In this document: one piece after another, positions 8,003-17,200 of the stretch
How the letters are laid out: every line of letters begins with the position of its first letter
How positions within the stretch are numbered: position 1 is the stretch's first letter
Origin: Roseimicrobium gellanilyticum
GTDB lineage: Bacteria > Verrucomicrobiota > Verrucomicrobiia > Verrucomicrobiales > Verrucomicrobiaceae
DNA: 64,000 nucleotides
Reading direction: 5' to 3'
Assembly: GCF_003315205.1 (NCBI RefSeq)
Contig: NZ_QNRR01000002.1
Coordinates: 94,881 to 158,880, forward strand
Translations under genes and position numbers: made by a program
Notes under the pieces: model-generated
Database searches by the model: none
Told to the model about the DNA's origin: nothing
Seen by the model: only the letters and a program-made list of their open reading frames with translations

Positions 8003-9754
8003 TTACCCCACCAGTTCCTTCTCGAGCGTAATCTCCGACTCTTCCCGCGTGCTCGCCGCCGCGTGGAAATGCACATGCGTGAACACGCGGCGCACTAGTG
8101 CCAGGCCCATGCCGCCTTCTTCACGGGCGCCGGAGTGGGCTTGGGCGGCGGCTTCTTCCTGGGAGATACCGCGTCCGCGATGCTTGATGGTGAAGCGCAA
8201 CTTCGCGGGTTCCATGGCTGCGGTGCAGGTGATGGGGCCCGGAGGCTGGTCGATACCGTAGGCGTGCTTCAGGATATTCGTCAGCACTTCGTCGCAACCC
8301 ACGAGGATTTGCACCTTGGCATTCTTGTCGAAGCCGGCGAAGTCGAGCCAGCTTTCGCAGAACTTGCGCGCATCCCGGATGCTCTCCGGGGTGCAGGCGG
8401 CTTCAAAGACGGAAGCGGGCGGGGGAGTCGCGTCCATAAGGAGAAGAAGGGTGGCGTCATCGCGCGCGCCATCCTTCAGGAGGGCGCGCCATTTCGTGAC
8501 GAGGGTTTCGATGTCCGTGGACTCATGCCACGCGGCGTCATTGAGAATGCCGAGCAGACCTTCACGACCAAGCTCGGAGCCATCTTTGATCACGGCTTCG
8601 AGGATGCCGTCTGACTGCGCGAGCCAGTGCGTGCCTGAGCCGAGTGCCATGGAGGCCACCTTGCACTCCGTGAGACGACGCTGACCGAAGAACGGCTGCC
8701 TCGGGCACGCAATCTCTTGCCACGTGCCATTCTCGCGTGAGCGAAAGAGCGGTGGCGCCTGGGCGAATGCGGAGGCCTGCACACGGCGATGCTTCAAATC
8801 AAAGAGCAGCACCGTCAGCGCCGCCGCATTGTCACCGGCGTGCATGGCTTGATACAGTGTGTTGTTCAGCGTCGCGAGCCATGCGCTGAATTTTTCCGGC
8901 ACACACTGCGAAGCCGTGAGCGCGATCTGCGTGGTGAGTCGTGCCATGTCCAGCGCAGCGCTGGAGCCTTTGCCAGTGACATCGCCTACTCCAGCAAGCA
9001 GCAGATGCGGATTTGGTGAGTGAAAGAAGTAGCAGTCACCACCAATGCCCGTCGCTTGCTCCAGATACGCCTGCATGCGTAGTGGACCATGCGTCGCACG
9101 GGGTTCTGGGAGGAAGGTTTCCTGCACCTGCCGCGCCAGTTCCATCTCCACTTTGCGCTCGGCCTCTTCCACCGCGCGGGCTTTGGCCTGCTCTTCCGCC
9201 TCGCGTCTGCCGAGGGTGACGGACACCAGCGCACCGAAGGCCATGAAGATGCGCATGTCCTCTGTGCCGAAGTGCTCGCGATCTTCTGGATTCATTGCCT
9301 GCATCACGCCGCGGCAATGCTCTCCATCGAGCAGAGGAATGGTGAGCAGGGCTTGCGTTGCGAGACCCGCATCTTGCCCGGTGCGGCGGTAGTGCTCCGG
9401 ATGTTTCGCCGCATCCGAGGTATTTACGGCCTCGCGGGATTCGAACACACGACCGGCAATGCCTTGTCCCTTGGGCAAGCGCCATGCGCCCTCCTTCTTC
9501 CAATCGCGTTGCGTGCTGTGAATCAGCAAATCACCACTCGCTGCGTCCGGCAGTGAGATGGAACATGCTGCACACCGCATCACTGCGCGCGCGCCATGCA
9601 GGATATTCGCCAGCAGCGATTCGAAGTCGCCGGAGCGATTCAGCGAAGCCGCCACGCCAAGCAGTGTTTCCACCAGCAGACCTTCGCCGTGCGTGGAGGG
9701 GATGGCGGTCACCGATGTGTCTTCGGCCTCCCGTGGTTGTGCAGGCTTGCTCAT
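8003..9754 (-). CDS. GAF / SpoIIE-type PP2C phosphatase / HATPase regulator
   Basis: This is a 583-residue cytoplasmic signalling protein. I chose the start at 9754 (MSKPAQPREAE) over an upstream ATG at 9796. It has an N-terminal GAF sensor domain (about 45-190), then a coiled linker rich in E/A/K (RREAEEQAKARAVEEAERK). A SpoIIE-like PP2C phosphatase follows, with GGDCYFF, GDVTGKGSSAAL and DDATLLLL. The C-terminal RsbW/SpoIIAB-like ATPase (about 455-583) has VGCDEVLTNILKHAYG and GGMGLALVRR. Such proteins switch STAS-domain partners by phosphorylation. It follows mlaD in the same direction after a 419-base repeat island, and a STAS gene lies four genes upstream. Confidence 0.9.
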   Translation of the reverse strand: MSKPAQPREAEDTSVTAIPSTHGEGLLVETLLGVAASLNRSGDFESLLANILHGARAVMRCAACSISLPDAASGDLLIHSTQRDWKKEGAWRLPKGQGIAGRVFESREAVNTSDAAKHPEHYRRTGQDAGLATQALLTIPLLDGEHCRGVMQAMNPEDREHFGTEDMRIFMAFGALVSVTLGRREAEEQAKARAVEEAERKVEMELARQVQETFLPEPRATHGPLRMQAYLEQATGIGGDCYFFHSPNPHLLLAGVGDVTGKGSSAALDMARLTTQIALTASQCVPEKFSAWLATLNNTLYQAMHAGDNAAALTVLLFDLKHRRVQASAFAQAPPLFRSRENGTWQEIACPRQPFFGQRRLTECKVASMALGSGTHWLAQSDGILEAVIKDGSELGREGLLGILNDAAWHESTDIETLVTKWRALLKDGARDDATLLLLMDATPPPASVFEAACTPESIRDARKFCESWLDFAGFDKNAKVQILVGCDEVLTNILKHAYGIDQPPGPITCTAAMEPAKLRFTIKHRGRGISQEEAAAQAHSGAREEGGMGLALVRRVFTHVHFHAAASTREESEITLEKELVG

Positions 9755-9789
9755 GGTTCGAAGCGCGGAAGCGCTGCTCCCAAGGATCG

Positions 9790-10135
9790 GGGGCACTCCT
9801 GCCTGTAGACGCTAACCGAGGCAGTAGATGTATTTGTCCCGGAGGGACAGCGGAACGTTAGCCGGTCGGTGAAGGGAGCCTTGGCGACCGCAACCACCGG
9901 ATCACCGTGGTGAAAAACATTCCGTCCCGGATGGGACGGCGGAAGAGGGATGGCAGGATCGGATGATGTGTCATCGCCAGGCAGTCCGCTTCCGGCGTGC
10001 CCTCCGGGACGCCATGAGGTTTCCGTAGGATCCGGTGGTTGCGGTCGCTGAAGCTCCCTGCACCACCGGCTACCATTCATTGCTCCCTCCGGGAGCAATG
10101 AAGGAAGCATCAATTGCGACGTGGAGTTCATCTTG
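9790..10135. repeat. palindromic repeat island between mlaD and the SpoIIE-type gene
   Basis: Three structures are visible. TTTGTCCCGGAGGGACAGCG (about 9831-9850) is answered by CGTCCCGGATGGGACGG (about 9931). GAGCCTTGGCGACCGCAACC (about 9874) is inverted at about 10030-10055. A perfect 12-bp-arm hairpin, TTCATTGCTCCC-TCC-GGGAGCAATGAA, occupies 10076-10102. No coding region is credible here. The island separates the regulator gene from the transporter genes and lacks a T-run, so it is not an obvious terminator. Confidence 0.75.
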
Positions 10136-10173
10136 GATTAGCGGCAACGGCTCTCCTGTCTCACTGCATCGAA

Positions 10174-11301
10174 TTACTTCCGTGGCAACGGCGGTGCTGT
10201 CCTCTGGCCACTCGTGCCTGTCCTCGGAGTCACGGTGCCACCGCGCTGTTGAATCATCTTGTCCTGCTCCTTGTTCTTGCCCCACACCACGGCGTTGGGT
10301 TTGAGGGAGAGCATTTCCATGAAGACATCCACACGCTTCGCGGCATCGCCGACCTTGTCAGACGCACTGCCCAGCTTTTGAATTTGTGTCTCGCTGCGGC
10401 TGATGGCCTTGCCTGCTTTGTCCAAGGCGGAGGAGACCTTCTGCAATTCAGATACGGTCTGCTCCTTTCCTTCCAGAAGCGTGCTCACGATGTCCTGCCA
10501 GCCACCGTCGATATCCTGCGTGAGATCGATGAGGCCTTTCTTGCTTCCATCCTTGCTTCCGTTGAAGAGCACGTTCATCGCCGTGGTGCTCTGCTCCAGT
10601 TCGGCGACGGCGTTCTTCAGTTCAAAGGCGAGGCCTTCATCCTGCTGACCCTCGGGACCGGCGATGATTTTCTTCAGTTCATCCATGGTCTCCTTCACGG
10701 GGGTCATCACCAGGTGATCCATGTCATCATTCACTGTCTTCAGCATGTCCTTGGAGACCGTGGCCATGGCTTTCACTTCCACCATCGCTTGCGCGGCGGC
10801 ATCCACGGCCTTCTTGGCATTCTCATCCAGACCGGGTAGCACGGAGTCCGCGCGGCTCAGGCGCACGCCTTCGATGCAATGCAGCTCTTCGATCGAGCCC
10901 TGGTGATTTTCCGTGATGGAGGCCAGCGTAGCCAGGCCTGAGTGCATGGGGTGTGTCCTCAGGGAAATGTGCGACTCACCAAAGAGCGAGCTCTCCAGAT
11001 AGGGTTGCACATTGGCGGGAATCTCCACCTCGCTCTGCAGGTCGATGCGCACGAGTATCTTGTCCGTCTTCGGCTCATACTGCAGAGCGCCCACGGAACC
11101 CACCGGCATCCCTTTGAAGAGCACCTTGGACTTTTCCTTGATGCCGGTGACGTCATCAAATGACGCTGCGAAAGAAAGCTTCGTGCCCGACCCGCCGCCA
11201 ATTGCCCGGTAGATGGCAAAGAGCAGGATGCCGGCTACTGCCACGATGAGCAGCACCAGCACCGCATCGTAGGAGCCCTTGAGTGATTTCAGAAGTTTCA
11301 T
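10174..11301 (-). CDS. mlaD: MlaD-family substrate-binding protein (MCE domain)
   Basis: This is a 375-residue protein with an N-terminal transmembrane anchor (AVLVLLIVAVAGILLFAIY, about 13-31). A single MCE domain (about 38-120) follows, with the family-typical DVTGIKEKSKVLFKGMPVG stretch. The rest is a long helical region rich in A/K/D/E, ending in a Thr/Pro-rich basic tail. MCE proteins are the periplasmic lipid-binding part of Mla/Mce ABC systems that move phospholipids between the membranes. It directly follows the ATPase gene with a gap of 27 bases. Length is greater than in E. coli MlaD because of the helical extension, as in many Mce proteins. Confidence 0.9.
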   Translation of the reverse strand: MKLLKSLKGSYDAVLVLLIVAVAGILLFAIYRAIGGGSGTKLSFAASFDDVTGIKEKSKVLFKGMPVGSVGALQYEPKTDKILVRIDLQSEVEIPANVQPYLESSLFGESHISLRTHPMHSGLATLASITENHQGSIEELHCIEGVRLSRADSVLPGLDENAKKAVDAAAQAMVEVKAMATVSKDMLKTVNDDMDHLVMTPVKETMDELKKIIAGPEGQQDEGLAFELKNAVAELEQSTTAMNVLFNGSKDGSKKGLIDLTQDIDGGWQDIVSTLLEGKEQTVSELQKVSSALDKAGKAISRSETQIQKLGSASDKVGDAAKRVDVFMEMLSLKPNAVVWGKNKEQDKMIQQRGGTVTPRTGTSGQRTAPPLPRK

Positions 11302-11328
11302 GGGGAAAGGGGAAGTGGCATCGAGAGC

Positions 11329-12153
11329 TCAGGCTACAGTGCCTGCTGCAGCGAGGTCCTCGGCAGGTTGGAGAAAGGCGCGGACCAGCGGATGCGTGCT
11401 CGCGTGAAATTCCTGCTTCGTGCCGGAGAGCAGCACGGTGCCGCGCACCGCACCATCCCGCTCCGCGCCGAGCATGATGCCGCGTGTGGCGATGCGCTGG
11501 AAGCTCAGGAGATCGTGTGTCACCACGATTACTGTCGCTCCGCTCTTCCGGCTGAGGGTGATGGTGAGATCATCGATTTCCTTCGTGCTCACCGGGTCGA
11601 GCCCGGAGGTGGGTTCGTCGCTGATGAGCAGCTTCGGATCCAGCGCCAATGCGCGTGCGAGTGCGGCACGCTTCTTCATGCCGCCGCTGAGTTCACGTGG
11701 ATACTTGTCCGCATGCCGCGACAGTCCCACGGCGCGCAGCTTCATCATCACGGTGTCCTCCAGCAGTTCCCTGTCACTCGCGATCTCCGGGTGGTGCTGC
11801 TGGAATGGCAGCGCCACATTCTCCGCAATGGTCAGGCTCTGCAGCAGCGCCCCTGATTGGAAAAGCACGCCCACATCCCGCATCAACGTCGCGCGCTTGG
11901 GACGGGGGAGTTGGTGGATGTTCTCACCGAGCACATGCACTGAGCCCTCGCTTGGGGCATCCACACCGATGAGGATGTTCAGCAGGGTGCTCTTCCCGCA
12001 GCCGGAGCCTCCGAGGATGGTGAAGACGTCCCCCGCATGCACTTCGAAGCTCACGCCATTGAGCACGCGCGTGCCATTTGGGTAGGCCTTTACCAGGTCC
12101 TTGACCACGAGCAGAGGCCCGGTGGCTGGCGTGGATTTGGCAGCGGGTGACAT
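11329..12153 (-). CDS. mlaF: MlaF-family ABC transporter ATPase
   Basis: This is a 274-residue cytoplasmic ATPase. The start at 12153 (MSPAAKSTPAT) lies two bases after the permease stop, which implies translational coupling; the longer ORF is an antisense-like extension into the permease gene. It has Walker A GGSGCGKST (48-56), Q-loop FQSGAL (about 99), signature LSGGMKKRAALARAL (155-169), Walker B LLISDEPTSGLDP and switch His in VVTHD. It is predicted to power lipid movement with MlaE and to bind the STAS protein encoded first in the operon. Confidence 0.95.
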   Translation of the reverse strand: MSPAAKSTPATGPLLVVKDLVKAYPNGTRVLNGVSFEVHAGDVFTILGGSGCGKSTLLNILIGVDAPSEGSVHVLGENIHQLPRPKRATLMRDVGVLFQSGALLQSLTIAENVALPFQQHHPEIASDRELLEDTVMMKLRAVGLSRHADKYPRELSGGMKKRAALARALALDPKLLISDEPTSGLDPVSTKEIDDLTITLSRKSGATVIVVTHDLLSFQRIATRGIMLGAERDGAVRGTVLLSGTKQEFHASTHPLVRAFLQPAEDLAAAGTVA

Positions 12154-12155
12154 GG

Positions 12156-12911
12156 TTAGCGTTTCAGAAGCAGTTGCAGGCCGGTGATCACCGCGTTGAT
12201 GGCGGTCACGGAGACGAGCGCGGTCACCACGGCGGCGGTGGCCACACGTCCCACGGCATCGGAGCCGCCCGTGGCATTGAGTCCTTTGTTGAAGGCAATC
12301 ATGGCTGCCATGAGAGAGAATACCCATGCCTTGCCGATGCTCAAAAGCACGTCACTGATTTGCGCCCCTTCAAGCGCGCGCACGACGAATTGGTCCACAG
12401 ACATGCCCAGCGTTTGCGAGCAGATGAGGAAGGCGCCAATCAATCCCACGCCCACGGTGTAGATGGTCATTACGGGCAGCATCAGCGCGAAGGCCGCGAG
12501 CACCGGCAGCAGGATGTACCGCGAGAGGTCCACGCCCATTGTCTCCAAGGCCTTGATCTCCTCCGCGATCTTCATGTTCGCCAGTTCCGCCGCCGTGCCG
12601 GCCACACTGCGACCGATGAAAACCGTCGCGGTGAGCAGGGGCGCGAGCTGGTGATTGAGAATTACCCAGATGAGCCGTGGCACGCGGTCCTGCATGCTCA
12701 ACTTCGCCAGCTGCTCCTGCAGCACCAGCGCAATCACGAGGCCCACGCAGAGTGACATCAGGAAGACCGTGGGCGCGGCGCGCACCCCGACGGACAGGGC
12801 TCGCTGGAAGAAGGTCTTCCACATGCTGGCGGGCAGCCAGGGACGCTCCATCGCTCCGCGAAACATCGCCGTCGAGAGACCTGGATAGCTGTATTCACTG
12901 CCTGGCTTCAC
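12156..12911 (-). CDS. mlaE: MlaE-family ABC transporter permease
   Basis: This is a 251-residue integral membrane protein with about five hydrophobic segments (for example VFLMSLCVGLVIALVLQEQL, YILLPVLAAFALMLPVMTIY and VATAAVVTALVSVTAINAVI). The stretch GRSVAGTAAELANMKIAEEI and LETMGVDLSRY is the characteristic MlaE/YrbE conserved loop. Partner genes mlaF and mlaD follow immediately, and a STAS gene precedes by 33 bases. Together they form a complete inner-membrane MlaFEDB-like complex. No outer-membrane MlaA or periplasmic MlaC is encoded within the window. Confidence 0.93.
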   Translation of the reverse strand: MKPGSEYSYPGLSTAMFRGAMERPWLPASMWKTFFQRALSVGVRAAPTVFLMSLCVGLVIALVLQEQLAKLSMQDRVPRLIWVILNHQLAPLLTATVFIGRSVAGTAAELANMKIAEEIKALETMGVDLSRYILLPVLAAFALMLPVMTIYTVGVGLIGAFLICSQTLGMSVDQFVVRALEGAQISDVLLSIGKAWVFSLMAAMIAFNKGLNATGGSDAVGRVATAAVVTALVSVTAINAVITGLQLLLKR

Positions 12912-12944
12912 GTGAAGAAGAGAAAGAATGTTGCCGTGCTGGGA

Positions 12945-13319
12945 TCAACTGGCCTTGCCCGCTGCCTTCGCCATCGCGAGCGTGTCATACACCGCGATGT
13001 GGCCACCCTCGGCGGATTCGAGGCCCACACCGTTGATGTCAAAAGCGGCCCGCAGCGCCTCATTCATGCCTGAGATGGCGAGCCGCGAATCGGGATGCCC
13101 ATCAAGCTGGTAGCGCTGCATGGCCGCCCAGAAGGGCGTGTTCAGAAAGGTGACGCCGGACAGGTCCACGATGAGCAGCGGAAGCTTCTGCGCGAGCAGT
13201 CCCTTCAAGAGCTGCCTGACCGCCGGCACCGCCAGGAAGTCCGCCTCGCCCGCAAACTTGAGGACCTTTCCCCCGGCATGCGACTCCTCTTCATAACCCA
13301 GGTGCGGGGACAGATTCAT
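12945..13319 (-). CDS. STAS-domain protein, MlaB-like
   Basis: This is a 124-residue single STAS domain. The core VDLSGVTFLNTPFWAAMQRY aligns with the DxSxVxxxDTAG region of MlaB and the phosphorylation loop of SpoIIAA. Here the D-T/S-x-G motif is N-T-P-F, so a Thr is kept where MlaB has T52, but the acidic residue and the Gly are lost. It is the first gene of the mla operon. The expected role is to bind and stabilise MlaF. Because a SpoIIE/HATPase protein is encoded at the end of the same gene run, phosphorylation control is possible; this is inference. Confidence 0.85.
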   Translation of the reverse strand: MNLSPHLGYEEESHAGGKVLKFAGEADFLAVPAVRQLLKGLLAQKLPLLIVDLSGVTFLNTPFWAAMQRYQLDGHPDSRLAISGMNEALRAAFDINGVGLESAEGGHIAVYDTLAMAKAAGKAS

Positions 13320-13757
13320 GACCGCGGCTTCCTCATGTGTGTTGCGTGAACGTCCAGCGCATGATGGCGTTTTGTCCTGAGAATCGCAAGTGGGGAAATC
13401 GGCGGGCGGATGTGCTGAAGTGACATTTTGGTTTTGCCAATGAAGATGGAGGTGTATGGCATTTGCATGTCGGCGTTTTCATGCCGCGTGACAGGTTCTT
13501 GAGTTACTTCGTGAGCGGTCTTGTGATTCCTGAGGTGTACGAGCGCGGTGTCACGCCAGCTTCTTGGTCGTACTACGATCTCGGACGTGTCGCGGAACCT
13601 TGGGGAGGCGGTGTGGAACTAGCATGCGGCAAGGTCCTATCACCCGGATGCTCCGCCCCACCTCCGCCCTCTCTAGTCAGGAAGCCGGCGCAGCGGCTCC
13701 CCACCGGTGTATAGGCGCGCAGAGCGATAGACCAGAGAAGTGTCGCAATGGAGTGAG
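13320..13757. other. intergenic stretch without a confident gene
   Basis: This 438-base region must contain the mla operon promoter on the minus strand. A plus-strand ORF of 83 codons (13463-13714) has no recognisable motif and a Pro-rich end, so I do not call it. No repeat family of this window was seen. Confidence 0.4.
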
Positions 13758-13765
13758 CATGTGGT

Positions 13766-14071
13766 TTGAGTTTACCCGTGACTATCGATGGCGTATGTCA
13801 CCTCATGACCGAGTTCCAGAAGGCATGCCGTGCGGCGACCAAGGCTGGTGTGGAAGCTGCTGAGGGAACGTCGGATGAAGAGGTGCGTGCCCAAGTGCAG
13901 CGAATCAAGCGTCTCAGAAGTACTGGTTCCGCAGAAATCTCAGTACCAGAGGAGTCCTCATCTGTGGATGGTGCGCGGCTAGTGAGGGAAGCTTTCGAAA
14001 GCTGGAATGCGGAGCGGATTGCCTACGAGGAAAAGCACGGCAAGGTGATGCCTCTGCCCAAGGTATCGTAA
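13766..14071 (+). CDS. small hypothetical protein, possibly frameshifted at its start
   Basis: This frame opens with TTG at 13766; the first ATG in frame is at 13805 (MTEFQKACRAATKAG). The product has at most 101 residues, is charged and is probably helical. It ends RLVREAFESWNAERIAYEEK, faintly reminiscent of antitoxin tails but too weak to name. In the adjacent frame an ATG at 13758 gives MWFEFTRDYRWRMSPH, which resembles the start of a small phage-type protein. One added base near 13803 would join it to MTEFQK. The true gene may therefore be 13758-14071 with a single-base deletion. No partner toxin is adjacent. Confidence 0.35.
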   Translation: MSLPVTIDGVCHLMTEFQKACRAATKAGVEAAEGTSDEEVRAQVQRIKRLRSTGSAEISVPEESSSVDGARLVREAFESWNAERIAYEEKHGKVMPLPKVS

Positions 14072-14207
14072 AAGAATGACTGTGCTGAGGTTGCTTCCCT
14101 TCGCACATTTCTGGGAAAGCGGAGGTTAGCAGACAGGCCGCGCTCTCAGTTGAACGAAGCTTCACCATGAGGCGCGTTCATATCGGCTCTGATCACATAC
14201 TCAACCC

Positions 14208-17200
14208 TTGCAAAATTCCTCAAGGATGCCGAATGTCAGGGTAATCGAAAGCATGCCGGGTCCTACGCAATTCCGACATTACCTCATCGCCCAAGAAGCT
14301 GGGGGGAAAAATATCGAGGTGGTACGGTCCGCAGAACAGGTGGGCGTGCTCGCCTTCGATTTGGAGCGGCATGTCTTCGTCCACTTCCACGTCCTGCTGG
14401 AGCCGCTGAAGGACAAGACCGTATTCGAGGAGCGGGCGAAGCAGGTGCGCGCTCGTGGCCATACCCGGCTCGCCCGTCTGCTGGACTACGGCGAGGATGA
14501 TGGCAGTCCCTTTTACATCACCACGAATGTGGATGGGGAGACCTTGCGCAGTTATTTGGAGCGATCGGAGTCCCTCCCAGTGTGGCTTGCCATGCAGGTC
14601 ACCCACTCTGCGCTGGAAGCCATGCAGGCGTTGATTGAGGTGGGGGATTTCGTGCCGACCCAGCCGCTGGACGCACTCCGCATCATCCAGACTGGACCCC
14701 AGTCTGTGGAGGTGGAAGTCGCAGACTACCGCCTCATGGAAGAGCCCGTCGGCAAGGCAGCCAAGGCCAGGCAGGGACGGTCGCCTCTGGAAAAGCAGGG
14801 CCAGTTCCTCAATGCTTTTTTTCAGGAGCGATTGGAGAGCGGTGAGTCACCGGCATCGGCCACCCTGCAGACGGCGGATTTCATCGAGTTGCTTCAGAAT
14901 CTTCTCAGTGCCTGCGGACCGGAAAAGCAGGAGGCCCTCGCGGCCTTGCTGAAGGAGCTTTCCACGCTCATGCCGCCAGCGCCACCTGTGGAGCTGCCCT
15001 CCGCGTGCAAGCCGCGTCCCTACCTCGCAGTTCTGCTGGCGGGTTTCACCGAGGTGGCTCGCAGCATTGCTTCCACGGTACGCATCCAGAGTCAGAAGCT
15101 GGACCCATATCATCCTTATTCGCTGCGGGGTACCATGCTGAAGCTGGGGCAGGCCGTGGTGGTGGAGCAGGTGCCACCCTCCAGGCTGGCAGGCACGATT
15201 CCTGCGGAGCTTTTCCAGCAGGTGCAGAATCTCCCCAAGGCTGGCAAATTTCCCAATCTCGTCCCCGTGCTCTTCGTGGAGGAAAAGGACGGTATCCAGA
15301 CGGTGGCGGAGACGGCGGTGGAGGGCGTGACCCTTCAGGAAGTGCTGGAGGTGCGTGATACGCTCGGCGTGCAGGAGATCTACCTGGTACTCGCCGGAGT
15401 GGATGCTGCTCTGGCCCAGCTTGAGAAAGCCGGCCTTCCTGCGCGGCGTCTGCGTTTGGAGGATGTCTTCCTCTTCACCGGAGTGGGCCAGGAGTCGCCT
15501 CGCGACAGCGGTCTTCTCTCTCGAAAGCTGAATGAGTGGTCTGGCTTTTCCGTCGTCATTCGTGCGCATCCCTGTCTGCATGCCATCGCAGGCAGAGGCA
15601 CAGATCCCGCCGTGCTGCTGCCGCTCGATGCAAACAAGAGCGATGATGCCGAGCCCATCTGGAACGGTGGGTGGATGGCGGCGCTCGGTTGTTTCCTGGC
15701 GGGCATGCCGGATGCGGATGCCACGAAGCACGAGGCGGGGATTGCGGAGACAGATAGCGTCCGCCGCCTGCTGGAGGAGGAAGTCCGCCATGCCCGTGAG
15801 GGAGCGCCCATCAAGCGTGCCGCATTCCTGGCGAAGTACGCCCGTGTGATGCAGCAGTTTGACGTCGCGAAGTCCGCCCGCACGGGTGCCGTGTGGTCAG
15901 AGGTCAGCGGTGGCCAAGCTGCAGCGAGCGCCCCAGAGGCGCAGGAGGCTCCTGTATACCAGCCGAAGGTCGCAGGGCCAGCGCCCGCAGAGGGACTTCG
16001 TCAATTGACGCGCCTGCCGGAAAAAAAGGGGGCAACCCCGCCACTGACAAGCGCTCCGGCACATAATCCTCCTCCAAAGCCCACCATCGGCTTTGCCGAG
16101 GCGCTCATCCGGCAGACTCAGGCTCACGACCCAGACGACCACTACGAGGGTGGGGGCTTGCGGCCCATTCGTGGCAGAATGCATGAGTTGCCCGAGAGCG
16201 AAAGCTCCTGGCGTCCCATGCACGAGGAAACCTCCCTGTGGATCCGGGTGGCCTTGCTGCTCATTGGGTCCCTGGTGCTGGGGGCGATACTCGCGCATCT
16301 TTCAGGCCGGGCTCTGTGGCAGGATATCCCGGCTCCCAAAGCGGTGCTGGCCACCGACCCTCTCGCGCCTGATGCGCCCATCATTGACCTGCCGGTTGCG
16401 CCCAAGAAGCAGCCATCATCTGGTGCGCCCACCTTGCCAGCACCGACAGGTTCTTCCTTCAAGGATGTGAACTTGGAGCCAAAGGCCACGCCTCCGCGGG
16501 CCGGCTCGGCTGCGGGTTCCGTGGCTCCCGCCGCTCCGCGCCCGGCTTCGGCTGCTCCTCCTCAGGCACCCACCATCGCTCCTGTGCCTCCGCCTCCGGC
16601 GATGACCAACCCGGTTGCATCGACATCCTCTTTGCCCGCGCCAGTGGTGTCTCCTGAGACAGCGGGAATGGATGCCAAGTTGGATGCCCGGCTGGCGGAA
16701 TTGCGGCTCTCCGGCGGCAAGCTCCCCGCTGCCTTGCGGGTCGAGACGGAGCGTGCAGCCTCACGGGGAAATGCCGAGGCCATGCTCGCGATGGGCAGAT
16801 CCAGCCTGCGCGGTGAAGTGGGCGCGGTGGATGAGCGCGCTGCGTACATCTGGTTTGAAAAGGCGGCACAGGCCGGAAGCGTTCCTGCAAATGTGCCTCT
16901 GGCAGAATGCCATCTTCAGGGCTGGGGCACGCCCTCGGATCCTGTGAAGGCCGTGGAGCTGCTGAGCATTGCTGTTGCCGCAGGCGACAGCCAGGCTAAG
17001 GACCTCCTCGGCGTGTGCTACCGCCTCGGGAAGGGGGTTCCCCGGGATGATGCGCGGGCGTTTGCGTTGTGCAGTGAGGCCTATCGCGCCGGGATCGTCT
17101 CCGCCTGTGGGAATCTGGGGGCGCTGTACCTTCGGGGGCAGGGCGTGGCGGAGGATGCGGCTCTCGCGGTGCAGCTCTTTGCCGAGGGGGCACGTCGCGG

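Noticed and set aside
10076-10102. perfect hairpin as an mlaD terminator
   Set aside because: It has no T-run on either strand and lies in a repeat island, so a palindromic repeat is the simpler reading.
13463-13714. 83-codon plus-strand ORF
   Set aside because: No ribosome binding site, family or neighbour supports it, and its end is Pro-rich low complexity.
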